A stretch of 64,000 nt of DNA from the NCBI GenBank assembly GCA_050330205.1, contig JBHJOA010000042.1:1-64000 (forward strand). The letters run 5' to 3'. The notes below the pieces were generated by a model that was not told the origin of the DNA, ran no database searches, and saw only the letters and a list, made by a program, of their open reading frames with translations. The DNA is from Pelagibius sp050330205 (GTDB lineage Bacteria; Pseudomonadota; Alphaproteobacteria; Kiloniellales; Kiloniellaceae). Numbering within the stretch: position 1 is the first letter of the stretch; the number at the start of each line of letters is the position of its first letter. Shown here piece by piece: positions 8,193 through 18,936 of this stretch. A program made the translations under genes and the position numbers.

Positions 8193-9284
8193 TCAGCCGA
8201 CGATCAACTCGGTCCACTTCTGGTTCAGCCAGTCGGACCGCTCGCCGTAGAGGTCGTAGCGCGGCACGATCGGCTCGATCTCCGAGGACACCGAGGCGAA
8301 CTCGTCGCCGGTCAGGTCGAGAAGCTCGCGCTTCACCGTCGGCGCGGTGCCGACCTTGCGCGACATGGTCGACTGGATCGACGGCTGGCTCATGTAGTCG
8401 ATGAAGATGTGCGCCTCGTCGCCCTTGCGCGACGCGCGCGACAGCGCCCAGCAGCCGCTGTCGAGGATGCCGCCTTCCTTCGGGAAGGTCGAGCGCACGG
8501 GATGCCCGTCGGCCTCGGCGAGGCCGGTGACGTCGTGGTAGTACTGGCCCATCGGAATCTCGCCGGACTTCAGGGCCTGCTCGAACTGCGCCTCGTCGCG
8601 ATACCACAGGCGGACGTTCGGCTTCACCTCGGCCAGCTTGTCGAAGGCCTGGAGGATGCCCTCGTCGCTGTCCAGCGCCGAGGTGCCGCCCAGGAAGGTC
8701 TTCGCCGTGACCTCCAGCAGGAAGGAGTTGGAGACCAGCGCCAGCAGGCCGAGCCGGTCCCTGTTGGCCGGATCCCAGAGCGCCGCCCAGGAGTCCGGGG
8801 CCTGCGGATAGACGTTGGTGTTGCTGACCAGGGTGATGTACCAGGCCACCGCGCCGATGCCCGCCACGCGGCCGTCGTCGTACCTGTTGACGAAGTGCGG
8901 GATCAGGTTCGAGGTGTTGGGCAGGCGCGCGAGATCGAGCGGCGCCCAGAGGTTGGTGGTCTTGCCCTTCAGCATGGCGACCTGCGACATCATGGAGACG
9001 TCGGCCGGTGCCTGGCCGGCCCGCGCCGCCTGCTCCAGCTGCACCAGCCAGGCCTCGCCGGTCGGCTCGGCCACCGATTCCACCGCGATGCCGGTGGCCC
9101 GGGTGAACTCCGGGAAGATGTGTTCGTCGAAGGAGTCCTTGAAGTAGCCGCCGTAGACGCCGACCTTCAGCGAGCGGTCCTGCGCCCGCAGGACCGACGG
9201 CATGGCCAGGACGCCGGCCCCCGCAAGGCCCGTCGCCATCACGGTGCGGCGCGACACGCCGCTCTTGAACGTCTGCTTGGTCAT
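8193..9284 (-). CDS. potD: Periplasmic substrate-binding protein, PotD-type, Tat-exported
   Basis: The 363-residue protein begins with a twin-arginine signal (SRRTVMATGLAG, about residues 10-21) and a cleavage site near VLRAQD. The mature part is a class D binding-protein fold of the PotD/spermidine-putrescine type. It delivers substrate to the permease pair encoded downstream. The ureohydrolase upstream suggests a guanidino compound or polyamine such as agmatine. Lack of ligand-pocket comparison leaves this open. The gene is bracketed by two strong hairpins (8152-8177 and 9311-9333), as is common for highly expressed binding proteins. Confidence 0.85.
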   Translation of the reverse strand: MTKQTFKSGVSRRTVMATGLAGAGVLAMPSVLRAQDRSLKVGVYGGYFKDSFDEHIFPEFTRATGIAVESVAEPTGEAWLVQLEQAARAGQAPADVSMMSQVAMLKGKTTNLWAPLDLARLPNTSNLIPHFVNRYDDGRVAGIGAVAWYITLVSNTNVYPQAPDSWAALWDPANRDRLGLLALVSNSFLLEVTAKTFLGGTSALDSDEGILQAFDKLAEVKPNVRLWYRDEAQFEQALKSGEIPMGQYYHDVTGLAEADGHPVRSTFPKEGGILDSGCWALSRASRKGDEAHIFIDYMSQPSIQSTMSRKVGTAPTVKRELLDLTGDEFASVSSEIEPIVPRYDLYGERSDWLNQKWTELIVG

Positions 9285-9310
9285 TGCACCCTTGCCTCCG
9301 CTGTTGTTGC

Positions 9311-9333
9311 AGCGGCCGCTTGCCGCGGCCGCT
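9311..9333 (-). other. 9-bp GC hairpin between ureohydrolase and binding-protein genes
   Basis: AGCGGCCGC and its complement flank the loop TTGCC inside the 67-nt gap before the binding-protein start. It could terminate part of the ureohydrolase transcript or protect the 5' end of the following message. No T-run follows. Confidence 0.6.
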
Positions 9334-9351
9334 TCGCTTGCCCGGGCCCGG

Positions 9352-10401
9352 CTATCTGAGGGCCGGGCTGTACACCATCAGACTCAGAATCTCGAACAGG
9401 ACCTGGGCGCCGACATGGGCCGTGTTGGTGGTGGTGTCGTACTGCGGCGCCACCTCGACGACGTCGCCGCCCACCACGTCGAGCCCTTTCAGGCCGCGCA
9501 GGATCTCCAGGACCTCGCGGGTGGTCAGGCCGCCCACCTCCGGGGTTCCCGTCCCCGGCGCGAAGGCCGGATCGATGCCGTCGATATCGAAGGAAACGTA
9601 GGTCGGTCCGTCGCCGACGACCTGCAGCGCCTTCTCGACCACCGCGGCAATGCCGAGGTTCGGCACTTCCTCGGCATGAATTACCGTCATGCCGCTGTCG
9701 ACGGAGAACTCCCAGAGGTACTCGGCCGAGCCGCGGATGCCGATCTGGATCGATCGGGTCGGGTCGAGCACGCCGTCGAGCACGGCGTTCCGGAACGGGC
9801 CGCCGTGATGGAACTTGGTCTGGTCGAAGGCGCCGCCGGTGTCGCAGTGGGCGTCGATGTGGACCATGCCGAGCGGCCGTTCGCGGCCGAGCGCCTTCAT
9901 GATCGGGTGGGTGATCGAGTGGTCGCCACCGACCGACAGCGGCGCCACGCCCGCCGCCACCACCTTGTCGATATAATGCTCGATATCGTCGAGGCTCTGT
10001 TCGAGGCGGAAGCGGCTGCCGAAGGGGATGTCGCCGACGTCGGCGACGCGCAGGTCGAAGACCGGCGCGCAGCCGAGCACGTGGTTGTAGGGGCCGATAC
10101 GCTCGATGTCGCGCAGCGCCCGCGGGCCGAAGCGCGCGCCGGGGCGGTTGGTGACCCCGAGGTCCATCGGCACGCCGATCAGGGCGACCTGAAGGTCGCC
10201 GAAGTCGGGGTTGCGCGGGTCGACCTGGCGGTAGGGGGCATCGAGCAGCGTCGACACGCCGGCGTAGGGCGCCATGCGCGTGCCGTCCTTGCGGAAGATC
10301 TTGTCGGCGACCTTCTGGAACGTCGGATCGAAGAGGTCGCCGCCGTGGCCCTTGCCATATTTCTCACGCAAGGCAGCCAATTTGTCCTGATCCCAGGCCA
10401 T
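9352..10401 (-). CDS. Agmatinase-family ureohydrolase
   Basis: This 349-residue protein shows all binuclear manganese ligands of the arginase/agmatinase superfamily: His161 in GGDHS, Asp183/His185/Asp187 in HIDAHCD, and Asp272/Asp274 in FDIDGID. The loop GTGTPE follows. It hydrolyses a guanidino group to urea plus an amine. Agmatine, guanidinobutyrate, guanidinopropionate or guanidine itself are all possible for this long-N-terminus subfamily. ATG 10401 is preferred over the longer frame to 10476 because it has a GGGGGCG ribosome site and the family N-terminus. A LysR gene is divergent, and a polyamine-type importer follows on the same strand. Confidence 0.85.
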   Translation of the reverse strand: MAWDQDKLAALREKYGKGHGGDLFDPTFQKVADKIFRKDGTRMAPYAGVSTLLDAPYRQVDPRNPDFGDLQVALIGVPMDLGVTNRPGARFGPRALRDIERIGPYNHVLGCAPVFDLRVADVGDIPFGSRFRLEQSLDDIEHYIDKVVAAGVAPLSVGGDHSITHPIMKALGRERPLGMVHIDAHCDTGGAFDQTKFHHGGPFRNAVLDGVLDPTRSIQIGIRGSAEYLWEFSVDSGMTVIHAEEVPNLGIAAVVEKALQVVGDGPTYVSFDIDGIDPAFAPGTGTPEVGGLTTREVLEILRGLKGLDVVGGDVVEVAPQYDTTTNTAHVGAQVLFEILSLMVYSPALR

Positions 10402-10476
10402 CGTCTCATTCGCCCCCAAACAGAGCCGTCCGCTGATCCTGCAGGCGATATTGCGGAATTGCGATTGCCAGATCAA

Positions 10477-10517
10477 TTGACATTGTCATAGCCTTTCTTG
10501 TGAGAAATATTCACAAG
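10477..10517. promoter_or_regulatory. Candidate LysR operators between ureohydrolase and LysR genes
   Basis: Two dyads lie in the divergent gap. TGACATTGTCA is at 10477-10487. CTTGTGA-N7-TCACAAG, a 21-bp near-perfect palindrome, is at 10497-10517, 14 bases before the LysR start codon. LysR proteins typically bind such interrupted palindromes and autoregulate while activating the divergent gene. Confidence 0.5.
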
Positions 10518-10530
10518 TAGGCTATCGCCG

Positions 10531-11472
10531 ATGTCCGCCCGCCTGCCGCCGCTCAATCCCCTGCGCGCCTTCGAGGCCGCCGCACGCCTCGGTTCGGTGT
10601 CGAGCGCCGCGCGCGAGTTGAACGTCACTCACGGCGCCATCAGCCACCAGATCCGCAAGCTCGAGGCGTCGATGAAAGTGACCCTGCTGGAGCGCGGCGC
10701 GCGGCGGGTAAAGCTGACGCCGCACGGCGCCGCCCTGCTGCCGGCGGTGACCGCCGCGTTCGGCGAGATCGCCGCCGCCACCGCGCGCATGACCCGCCCC
10801 TCGACCGGCGGCGACCTGGTGGTGAGCTGCGTCCCGGCCCTGCTCTCGCTGTGGCTGATCCCGCGCCTTACCCGTTTCACGGAGCTCTATCCCGGCGTGC
10901 GCCTGCATCTCAATTCCTCCAACGACCCGGCCGCCGTATTCGATCCCGATATCGACGTCTGCATCCGCTACGGCCAGGGCAGTTGGGGCGATTGCTGGGT
11001 GGCGCATTGGAGCGACCTGGAGCTCTTTCCCGTCGCCAGCCCGACCCTCTTGAACCTGCGTCCGCTGCGCGCCGTGCGCGACCTCGCCGACCACGTCATC
11101 CTGCACGCCGACGACGGCCGCGAGTGGCAGACCTGGCTGGCGGCCGCAAGGTCGCTGGACCTCGGCAAGGGCCCGCACCACTTCATGGGCGACGCGCGCC
11201 TGGTCATGGAGGCGGCGCTGCACGGCAACGGCGTCGCGCTCGGCGATACCGTCACCGCCAGCAGCCTGTTGGCGAAGGGCAGCCTCGTCGCCCCCTTCGA
11301 CCTCTCGGTGCCGGCGGTCGACAGCTTCTACGTGGTCTGCCGCAACGAGGCGAAGGCGGCCCCCATCGTCAGCGTCTTCATCGACTGGCTGTTCGCGGCG
11401 CGCGAAGAAGAGGATGCCCGCGCCGAGGTCCCCGCCATCGCCCGCCGCTCGCTGCGGCGCGGACGCAAGTGA
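10531..11472 (+). CDS. LysR-family regulator, GcvA type, probable regulator of the ureohydrolase
   Basis: The 313-residue protein has an N-terminal winged helix (LNPLRAFEAAARLGSVSSAA, residues 8-27; recognition helix near VTHGAISHQIRKLE). A periplasmic-binding-like effector domain follows from about residue 95, opening with the GcvA-type feature SLWLIPRLTRF. An Arg-rich tail ends the protein. It is divergent from the ureohydrolase across a palindrome, so the likely effector is the guanidino substrate or product. No strong ribosome site precedes the ATG. Confidence 0.82.
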   Translation: MSARLPPLNPLRAFEAAARLGSVSSAARELNVTHGAISHQIRKLEASMKVTLLERGARRVKLTPHGAALLPAVTAAFGEIAAATARMTRPSTGGDLVVSCVPALLSLWLIPRLTRFTELYPGVRLHLNSSNDPAAVFDPDIDVCIRYGQGSWGDCWVAHWSDLELFPVASPTLLNLRPLRAVRDLADHVILHADDGREWQTWLAAARSLDLGKGPHHFMGDARLVMEAALHGNGVALGDTVTASSLLAKGSLVAPFDLSVPAVDSFYVVCRNEAKAAPIVSVFIDWLFAAREEEDARAEVPAIARRSLRRGRK

Positions 11473-11479
11473 AGCAGCC

Positions 11480-12370
11480 TTACGGCGCCGCGGCTTCCGC
11501 CATCACCCAGTCACGAAAAGCCTGCACGCGGGCGTCCGCCAGGCGCTCCTTCCGGTACGCCAGGTGATAGCCCTTGCCGGTCGGGACGCTGACGTCGAAA
11601 GGGTAGACCAGTTGCCCGGCCGCCACCTCCGCATCGACGTAGCCGGAGTAACCCAGCAGGACTCCGTGGCCGTTCACGGCGGAGGCGATTGCCATCGAGT
11701 AGTCGATGAAGCGCAGTTCGCGCGACGGCGCAAAGTCGGCCAGGCCCACTTCCTTCAGCCACAGGTCCCAATCGTCGTAGTCGTGGTGGTGCTCGCGGAT
11801 TAAGGTCACGTCGGCCAGGGCCTCGGCTAGCGGCACGCCGGCCATCGCCTGCTGCACCGCTGGCGCACAGACCGGAGACACATCGAAGTGCAGGATCGGC
11901 TCCGCTTCGACGCCCGGCCAGCGGCCGGCGCCGTAGCGCAGTGCCACGTCGGCCTCGCCGGCCTGCAGGTCAACCACGTGGTAGGTGCTGAGGAGCGCCG
12001 TGTCGATGTCAGGGTGCAGCGCGCGGAAGCGGTGGAAGCGCGGCATCAGCCAGCGCAACCCGATCTCGGAAGTGAGACTGATGGTGAGCGGGCGCGACAG
12101 GTCGGGCCCCAGCAGATCGGCCGTCGCCTGGACGAGGCCGGCGAAGGCCACCTCGACGGCCCCCTGATAGCGGCGGCCGGCCTGGCTTAGGGTGAGCCCC
12201 CGCGGTGTGCGATGTAGAAGGTGCACGCCCAGTTCCCGCTCCAGCCCGCGCACCCGATGGCTGACGGCACTGGCTGTGATGCCGAGGGCCTCGGCCGCGG
12301 CGGCCAGGTTGCCGAGCCGCGCCACGGCCTCGAAGGCCTGGATACCCTTGAGCGACGGCAGTCGCCGCAT
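11480..12370 (-). CDS. LysR-family regulator, GcvA type
   Basis: This 296-residue protein has the N-terminal helix-turn-helix (LKGIQAFEAVARLGNLAAAA, residues 7-26) and a GcvA-type effector domain with LRWLMPRFHRF near residue 106. It ends eight bases from the previous LysR gene, tail to tail. The ATG has a TAGGAGGGGG ribosome site. Two similar dyads lie upstream (12382-12473), suggesting autoregulation. The target genes are not obvious; the aldolase and dioxygenase genes upstream on the same strand are candidates. Confidence 0.82.
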   Translation of the reverse strand: MRRLPSLKGIQAFEAVARLGNLAAAAEALGITASAVSHRVRGLERELGVHLLHRTPRGLTLSQAGRRYQGAVEVAFAGLVQATADLLGPDLSRPLTISLTSEIGLRWLMPRFHRFRALHPDIDTALLSTYHVVDLQAGEADVALRYGAGRWPGVEAEPILHFDVSPVCAPAVQQAMAGVPLAEALADVTLIREHHHDYDDWDLWLKEVGLADFAPSRELRFIDYSMAIASAVNGHGVLLGYSGYVDAEVAAGQLVYPFDVSVPTGKGYHLAYRKERLADARVQAFRDWVMAEAAAP

Positions 12371-12381
12371 GCCCCCTCCTA

Positions 12382-12473
12382 TTGAAAAAACTTCAACTGT
12401 GCTCGCAGTCTTCGCGTTTGCCTAAGCCGCAGAACTTCGCCAACTCTATGCCTATGGTTGGAGAAAATTTCAA
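12382..12473 (-). promoter_or_regulatory. Paired TTGAA/TTCAA dyads upstream of LysR gene
   Basis: TTGAA-N5-TTCAA lies at 12382-12396, and a near copy, TTGGA-N6-TTCAA, lies at 12458-12473, both in the 253-bp gap before the LysR start at 12370. The spacing and sequence similarity suggest two operator sites for one regulator, most simply the LysR protein itself. Confidence 0.45.
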
Positions 12474-12623
12474 GAATGGGCAACAACCTCCGGCGCCCCC
12501 GAAGCTGTCTCGGGACCTCATGGTGCTGCTGGTAAGCGGACCGGCGGGCGGCACCGACCCGGTGCTCTGGAGCCTGCTCCTGCGAGGGCGGCCGCAACCC
12601 GCTGCAGCGGGGGAAAGGCGCGG

Positions 12624-13358
12624 TCAGCCGTGGGAGCGACTGCCCTTTGCCGGCTTGCGCGCCCGCTTCGCCGTGGTACTGCGCGCCGCTTTCGCGCGCG
12701 GGCCGTAGCTCTTGAACTTCTCCACCACGCGGGCGATCTCGTCGTCGGGCAGCACCCGGGGCTCGCCGAAGGCGCGCGCCAGGACGTACTGCCGCGCCAG
12801 GGCCTCCACCTCCCCCGCCAGCCAGAGCGCGCGCTTCACGTCCGGCCCGGTGGCAATGACGCCGTGGTTGGCGAGCAGGCAGGCGTTGCGCCCCTCCAGC
12901 GCCTGCAGCGCGTGGCGGGAGAGCTCCGCCGTGCCGTAGGTGGCGTAGGGCGCCACGCGGATGCTCGGCCCGCCGGCCGCGGCGATCATGTAGTGCACCG
13001 CCGGAATCTCCTCGCCGCAGATCGCCAGCACCGTCGCGTAGGTGCTGTGGGTGTGGACCACGGCGCCGACCTCCGGGCGCGCGCGCAGGATGTCGAGATG
13101 GAAGCGCCACTCCGAGGACGGCGCGAGGCGGCCTAGGTAGCGCCCCTCGGTGCCGTCGAGCGGCATGGCCACGATGTCCTCGGGCGTCATCTCGTCGTAG
13201 GGCAGCCCCGAGGGCGTGATCAGCATGCCGGCACCGCAGCGCGCGCTGACGTTGCCGGAGGTGCCCTGGTTGATGCCGCTGGCATTCATCTCCCGGCAGG
13301 CGGCGACGATCTGCTGCCGCAGCGCCGGCTCCGCCTTGTCGTCCGCCCGCTTCTTCAT
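12624..13358 (-). CDS. Class II aldolase/adducin-family protein (FucA-like)
   Basis: The 244-residue protein has the zinc-site motifs of L-fuculose-phosphate-type aldolases: HTHSTYATVL in the middle and NHGVIATG further on, with the substrate loops TSGNVSAR and TPSGLPY near the N-terminus. The acidic residue in SSEWRFH matches the catalytic Glu position. ATG 13358 is chosen over an upstream in-frame start because the aldolase fold begins there. The last 20 residues are Lys/Arg-rich and extra to the fold. It probably cleaves or decarboxylates a small hydroxy acid or sugar phosphate. The substrate is unknown. Confidence 0.8.
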   Translation of the reverse strand: MKKRADDKAEPALRQQIVAACREMNASGINQGTSGNVSARCGAGMLITPSGLPYDEMTPEDIVAMPLDGTEGRYLGRLAPSSEWRFHLDILRARPEVGAVVHTHSTYATVLAICGEEIPAVHYMIAAAGGPSIRVAPYATYGTAELSRHALQALEGRNACLLANHGVIATGPDVKRALWLAGEVEALARQYVLARAFGEPRVLPDDEIARVVEKFKSYGPRAKAARSTTAKRARKPAKGSRSHG

Positions 13359-13443
13359 GCCATCCTCGCCGTCCCGACGCGGCGCACTATGCGGCGGCGG
13401 CGGCGCCTTGTCGAGGCGCCGCCGCGATCCGCTGCGGCGTGAA

Positions 13444-14511
13444 TTACAGGGCGAGCGCCGTGGCGGGCTGCGCGATGCCGCCATGCGGCCTGCCCGCGCC
13501 GACGTCGCCCCAGAGGACGGCATGGTCCTCCGGCAGGGCGCGGGAGTTGGGCATCGACAGCCAGAGGCGCAACAGCAGGCGGTCCTGGCCCGTGCCGGCG
13601 TCGTCCTTGAACGCCGTGCGGCCGTGGTAGACGACGTGATTGTTCAGCAGCTGGATGTCCCCGGGCGCGAAGCGCATCTCGAAACTTTCCTCCTCCGCCA
13701 CATCCATCAACATCTGGATCGCCTCGCGTTCGGCATCGCTCAGCCGTCGAACGTTCGGCAGCATCTGCGCGTTCTCGATGTAGGTGAGCGAGAAGTGGCT
13801 GGTGAGCTTGCCGTCGCGGACGCCGAAGACCGGCAGCTCGTAGACCATGTGCTCGCCGCCCGCCTCTTCGCCGAAGCGGCTGCGCGGGATCGGCCTGCAC
13901 AGCTGGGCATGGAGGTCCGGGCGACGGCTAAGGATGCGGTTGTAGACCGTGGCGCTGCTGGCCAGCTTGCTGACCCCTCCCTCGGACGCCTGGCGCAAGC
14001 AGAGCAGGCCGACGACGTCGCAGCGGTCGGTGTGAAAGCGCAACTGCCCCGACGACAGCGTGCGGGCACCCGAGGAGAGAAACGTCTTGCCCGAGGCGTC
14101 GACGGTCGCGCCGTAGAGGCTGGCGGCGACGCCCGTGCCCTCGTCCCTGATGTCGCGCATCACCTCGCCGCGGCAGTTCTGGTACATCGGCGTGCCGAGA
14201 TGACAGCCGAGGCCGTACCAGAGGCGGCGGAGTTGCTCCAGGTCGTAGCGGCTCACGTCCAGCCCGCGGATCTGCACCATGCCGGAGCCGTTCTCCAGCT
14301 CCTCACGTACATCGTCGAAGAAAGCCGCCGCGTCGGGCAGCGGAAAGTTTCGGCGATCGATGCTGCGCCAGTCGATGGCTCCGGTCCCTTCGAGCGCGGC
14401 ATCGATCTGCGCCAGCACGGTCGCCGGGAACTCTTTGACCCATCGGCGGTTCCGGGCCATTTCGGCACCGGTCCAGACGCAGGCGCCTTGCAGGCAGCTC
14501 GAATTGGACAT
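13444..14511 (-). CDS. TauD/TfdA-family Fe(II)/2-oxoglutarate-dependent dioxygenase
   Basis: The 355-residue protein carries the HxD iron motif His160-Thr-Asp162 (FHTDRCD), the distal His296 (NHVVYHGRTAF) and a downstream Arg pair (RLLLRLWL) for 2-oxoglutarate. The N-terminal 75 residues are extra compared with TauD and resemble gamma-butyrobetaine-hydroxylase-like relatives. A GGAGAGG ribosome site precedes the ATG. Such enzymes hydroxylate amino or sulfonic acids; the substrate cannot be deduced. It is on the same strand as the aldolase, 85 bp upstream of it, so the two may act in sequence. Confidence 0.8.
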   Translation of the reverse strand: MSNSSCLQGACVWTGAEMARNRRWVKEFPATVLAQIDAALEGTGAIDWRSIDRRNFPLPDAAAFFDDVREELENGSGMVQIRGLDVSRYDLEQLRRLWYGLGCHLGTPMYQNCRGEVMRDIRDEGTGVAASLYGATVDASGKTFLSSGARTLSSGQLRFHTDRCDVVGLLCLRQASEGGVSKLASSATVYNRILSRRPDLHAQLCRPIPRSRFGEEAGGEHMVYELPVFGVRDGKLTSHFSLTYIENAQMLPNVRRLSDAEREAIQMLMDVAEEESFEMRFAPGDIQLLNNHVVYHGRTAFKDDAGTGQDRLLLRLWLSMPNSRALPEDHAVLWGDVGAGRPHGGIAQPATALAL

Positions 14512-14669
14512 GACCTCTCCGCAACGGCAACCATCACCGAATGCGTGTTGCCTGGACTTGAAGGGAAAGGTCAGCGCATCCCCCGGCCGCTGTCAACCGG
14601 GCATCGCGCGGCGTCGGAAGGTCGGGCGCCGCCGGATACCGGCAGCGCCCGAGCGCCTTTCAGGCAGGG

Positions 14670-16829
<2,160 letters not shown>

Positions 16830-17057
16830 CGTTCCCTCCGATCGAGTTGAGTGGATCGAGCCTTCCGTGCTCGAGATAGCGCGCCCGGGTTACCGGCAGT
16901 GCGAATGCCCGCTGCGGGGCGATCCCGCGCGCTGGCACCGGCCGACGCGAGGTGTGTGTGTCGCGACTTCGGGTCACCATTTGCACCTGCACCACCCTAT
17001 CAAAGCCTATCCATTAGTTTAATTGCGATTTTCTGATGACGGTGATAAGGAGTGCTT
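16830..17057. promoter_or_regulatory. katG/oxyR divergent promoter region
   Basis: The 228-bp gap should hold the OxyR site controlling both genes. Near oxyR, CCTATC occurs twice with 10-bp spacing (16996-17001 and 17006-17011), followed by an AT-rich stretch to about 17035. This does not fit the E. coli OxyR consensus exactly, so the site is only a candidate. Confidence 0.4.
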
Positions 17058-18035
17058 ATGATCAACCTGACACTCAAGCAGCTTCGCTACTTCGAGGCCT
17101 TGGCACGGCATGGCCACTTCGGGCATGCGGCGGACGACTGCGCGATCTCCCAGCCGGCCTTGTCGATGCAGATCAAGGAACTGGAAGAAACACTGGGCAC
17201 GGAACTCTTCGAAAGGAGTGCGCGTCAGGTCCGGCTTACCAATTTCGGAGAGCAGTGTGCCCTGCGCGTCCGCAGTATCCTGCGCTCGGTGGAAGAACTG
17301 GGCGACCTGGCGCGTGCCTCGCACGACCGCCTGATCGGAAAGCTGCGGATCGGCGTGATCCCGACGATTGCGCCCTACCTGTTGCCGACGATCATCGGCA
17401 ATCTCACCCGCCGGCATGACGGCCTCGACATTCACGTGCGCGAGACGGTGACCTCGAAGCTGATCCAAGAGCTGGCGGATGGTCGGATCGACACGGCGAT
17501 CGTCGCCTTGCCGGTGTCCGAACCTTCGCTGACCGAGACGGCGCTGTTCACCGAGGAATTCATGCTGGTGCGGCCGGCCACCGACGAGGGAAAGCAAGTG
17601 CCCGATCGCGAAACGCTGCGCGGCATGCGGCTTCTCCTCCTGGAAGAAGGGCACTGCTTTCGCGATCAGGCGCTATCGTTCTGCGATTTCCATTCGGCGC
17701 GACCGCGCGAGCTGCTGGACGGCAGCTCGCTGTCGACACTGGTGCAGATGGTCGGTGCCGGCATCGGCGTCACCCTGATCCCGGAAATGGCCGTGGCCGT
17801 GGAGACACGTTCCGCGCCGGTGTCCGTCGCCCGCTTCAACAGCCCCCGGCCTTCGCGAACGATCGGCATGATCTGGCGCAAGACGAGCCCGCTGGCCGAG
17901 CAGCTCCTGCAGATCTCCAAGGAGGTCGGTCAGTCGGCCGAGGCGCTGCGCGCGCAGCAGGAGCCGGCGCCGCCATCGCGCCGGCCCCGAACCCAACGCG
18001 CGGATGCCGCCGCCCGAGGCTCGCGACGCCCTTAA
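17058..18035 (+). CDS. oxyR: OxyR peroxide-sensing LysR regulator
   Basis: The 325-residue LysR protein starts at ATG 17058 behind an AAGGAG ribosome site. The redox pair Cys200 and Cys209, in GHCFRDQALSFC, has the nine-residue spacing of the OxyR disulfide switch (Cys199/Cys208 in E. coli). The DNA-binding helix is near AISQPALSMQIKELE. The C-terminal 25 residues are Arg/Pro-rich and beyond the fold. Divergence from katG supports peroxide-responsive activation of that gene. Confidence 0.93.
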   Translation: MINLTLKQLRYFEALARHGHFGHAADDCAISQPALSMQIKELEETLGTELFERSARQVRLTNFGEQCALRVRSILRSVEELGDLARASHDRLIGKLRIGVIPTIAPYLLPTIIGNLTRRHDGLDIHVRETVTSKLIQELADGRIDTAIVALPVSEPSLTETALFTEEFMLVRPATDEGKQVPDRETLRGMRLLLLEEGHCFRDQALSFCDFHSARPRELLDGSSLSTLVQMVGAGIGVTLIPEMAVAVETRSAPVSVARFNSPRPSRTIGMIWRKTSPLAEQLLQISKEVGQSAEALRAQQEPAPPSRRPRTQRADAAARGSRRP

Positions 18036-18058
18036 TAACCGACGCGGTACCGCCGCGG

Positions 18059-18868
18059 TCAGGGGTTCGGTTTTCTGGAGCTGGACTGTCTGGCGCCGGG
18101 CTGTCTGGCGGTAGCAGGCGGCGCGACGTTTTCCTCGAAGAGGCGGCGGATCTCCCCGGCGGCGGCCAGGAGGGCGGCGGCCAACTCGCCGCGGCGGTCC
18201 TGCATGCGGTAGATCGGCCCGGCAACGGCGAGTCCGAAGCGGCGCTCGCCGCAGACCAGGGGCACGCCGACTCCCATGACGTCCGGCGCCGTCCTCGCCC
18301 AGTCCTCGCACCAGCCGCGCTCCACCGAGGCGTCGAGCTCCGCGGCCAGGCTCTCGGCGGTCCAGCCCGCGCGCCCCGGCGCGGCGGTGAGATCGAGCGA
18401 GGCGATGACGTCGGCGCGCTCATCGGCGGCGAAGGACGCGAGGATGGCCATGCCGCTGGAGGCGGTGCAGAGCGGGCGCCGGTCGCCGACCTTCGCTGAA
18501 TAGCGGATCGGCGAGGAGGACTCCATGACGTCGACGTAGATCACCTCGCCGCGCTCGCGCACCGACAGCAGCACGGTCTCTCCGGTCTCCGCCGCCAGCG
18601 CCTCCAGAAAGCCGTGGATGCCCTGCAGGAAGGGATCGCCCTCGGCGATGCGATAGGCGAGATCGAGCAGCCGGCGCGTCGGATAGTAGCCGCCGCGCCG
18701 GCGCGTTTCGTAGATGTAGCCGTGATCGAGCAGGGTATGGATCAGGTTGAAGGTGCTGGACTTCGGAATGCCGAGCTGCTCGGCCAGCGCGGTCAGGGTG
18801 CGCGGCGCCTTCTCCTTGGCGAAGAGCTCGAAGAGGGCCAGCGCGTTCTCGACCTGACTTACTTTCAT
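18059..18868 (-). CDS. IclR-family transcriptional regulator
   Basis: The 269-residue protein has an N-terminal winged helix (ALALFELFAKEKAPRTLTAL; recognition region IPKSSTFNLIHTL) and a GAF-like IclR effector domain ending near residue 245. A Pro/Ser/Arg tail follows. ATG 18868 has an AGGGGTGG ribosome site; GTG 18874 is an alternative. It is divergent from the branched-chain-type ABC operon and probably controls it through the palindrome at 18937-18952. Its start region is duplicated (18862-18899). Confidence 0.85.
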   Translation of the reverse strand: MKVSQVENALALFELFAKEKAPRTLTALAEQLGIPKSSTFNLIHTLLDHGYIYETRRRGGYYPTRRLLDLAYRIAEGDPFLQGIHGFLEALAAETGETVLLSVRERGEVIYVDVMESSSPIRYSAKVGDRRPLCTASSGMAILASFAADERADVIASLDLTAAPGRAGWTAESLAAELDASVERGWCEDWARTAPDVMGVGVPLVCGERRFGLAVAGPIYRMQDRRGELAAALLAAAGEIRRLFEENVAPPATARQPGARQSSSRKPNP

Positions 18869-18899
18869 TGCCACCCCTGGCTTTCATTGCCACCCCTGG
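18862..18899. repeat. 19-bp perfect tandem duplication over the IclR start codon
   Basis: The 19 bases 18862-18880 are repeated exactly at 18881-18899. Each copy contains a ribosome-binding sequence (AGGGGTGG on the gene strand) followed by an ATG. Since 19 is not a multiple of three, the upstream ATG (18887) opens an out-of-frame reading frame. Confidence 0.95.
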
Positions 18900-18936
18900 C
18901 TGTCCTCGCCCGGCCGCTCCACAGGCAGGGCTCATT

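Noticed and set aside
16996..17011. CCTATC direct repeats as the OxyR box
   Set aside because: Ten-base direct repeats do not match the ATAG-N7-CTAT tetrad pattern. They are kept only as a note within the promoter region.
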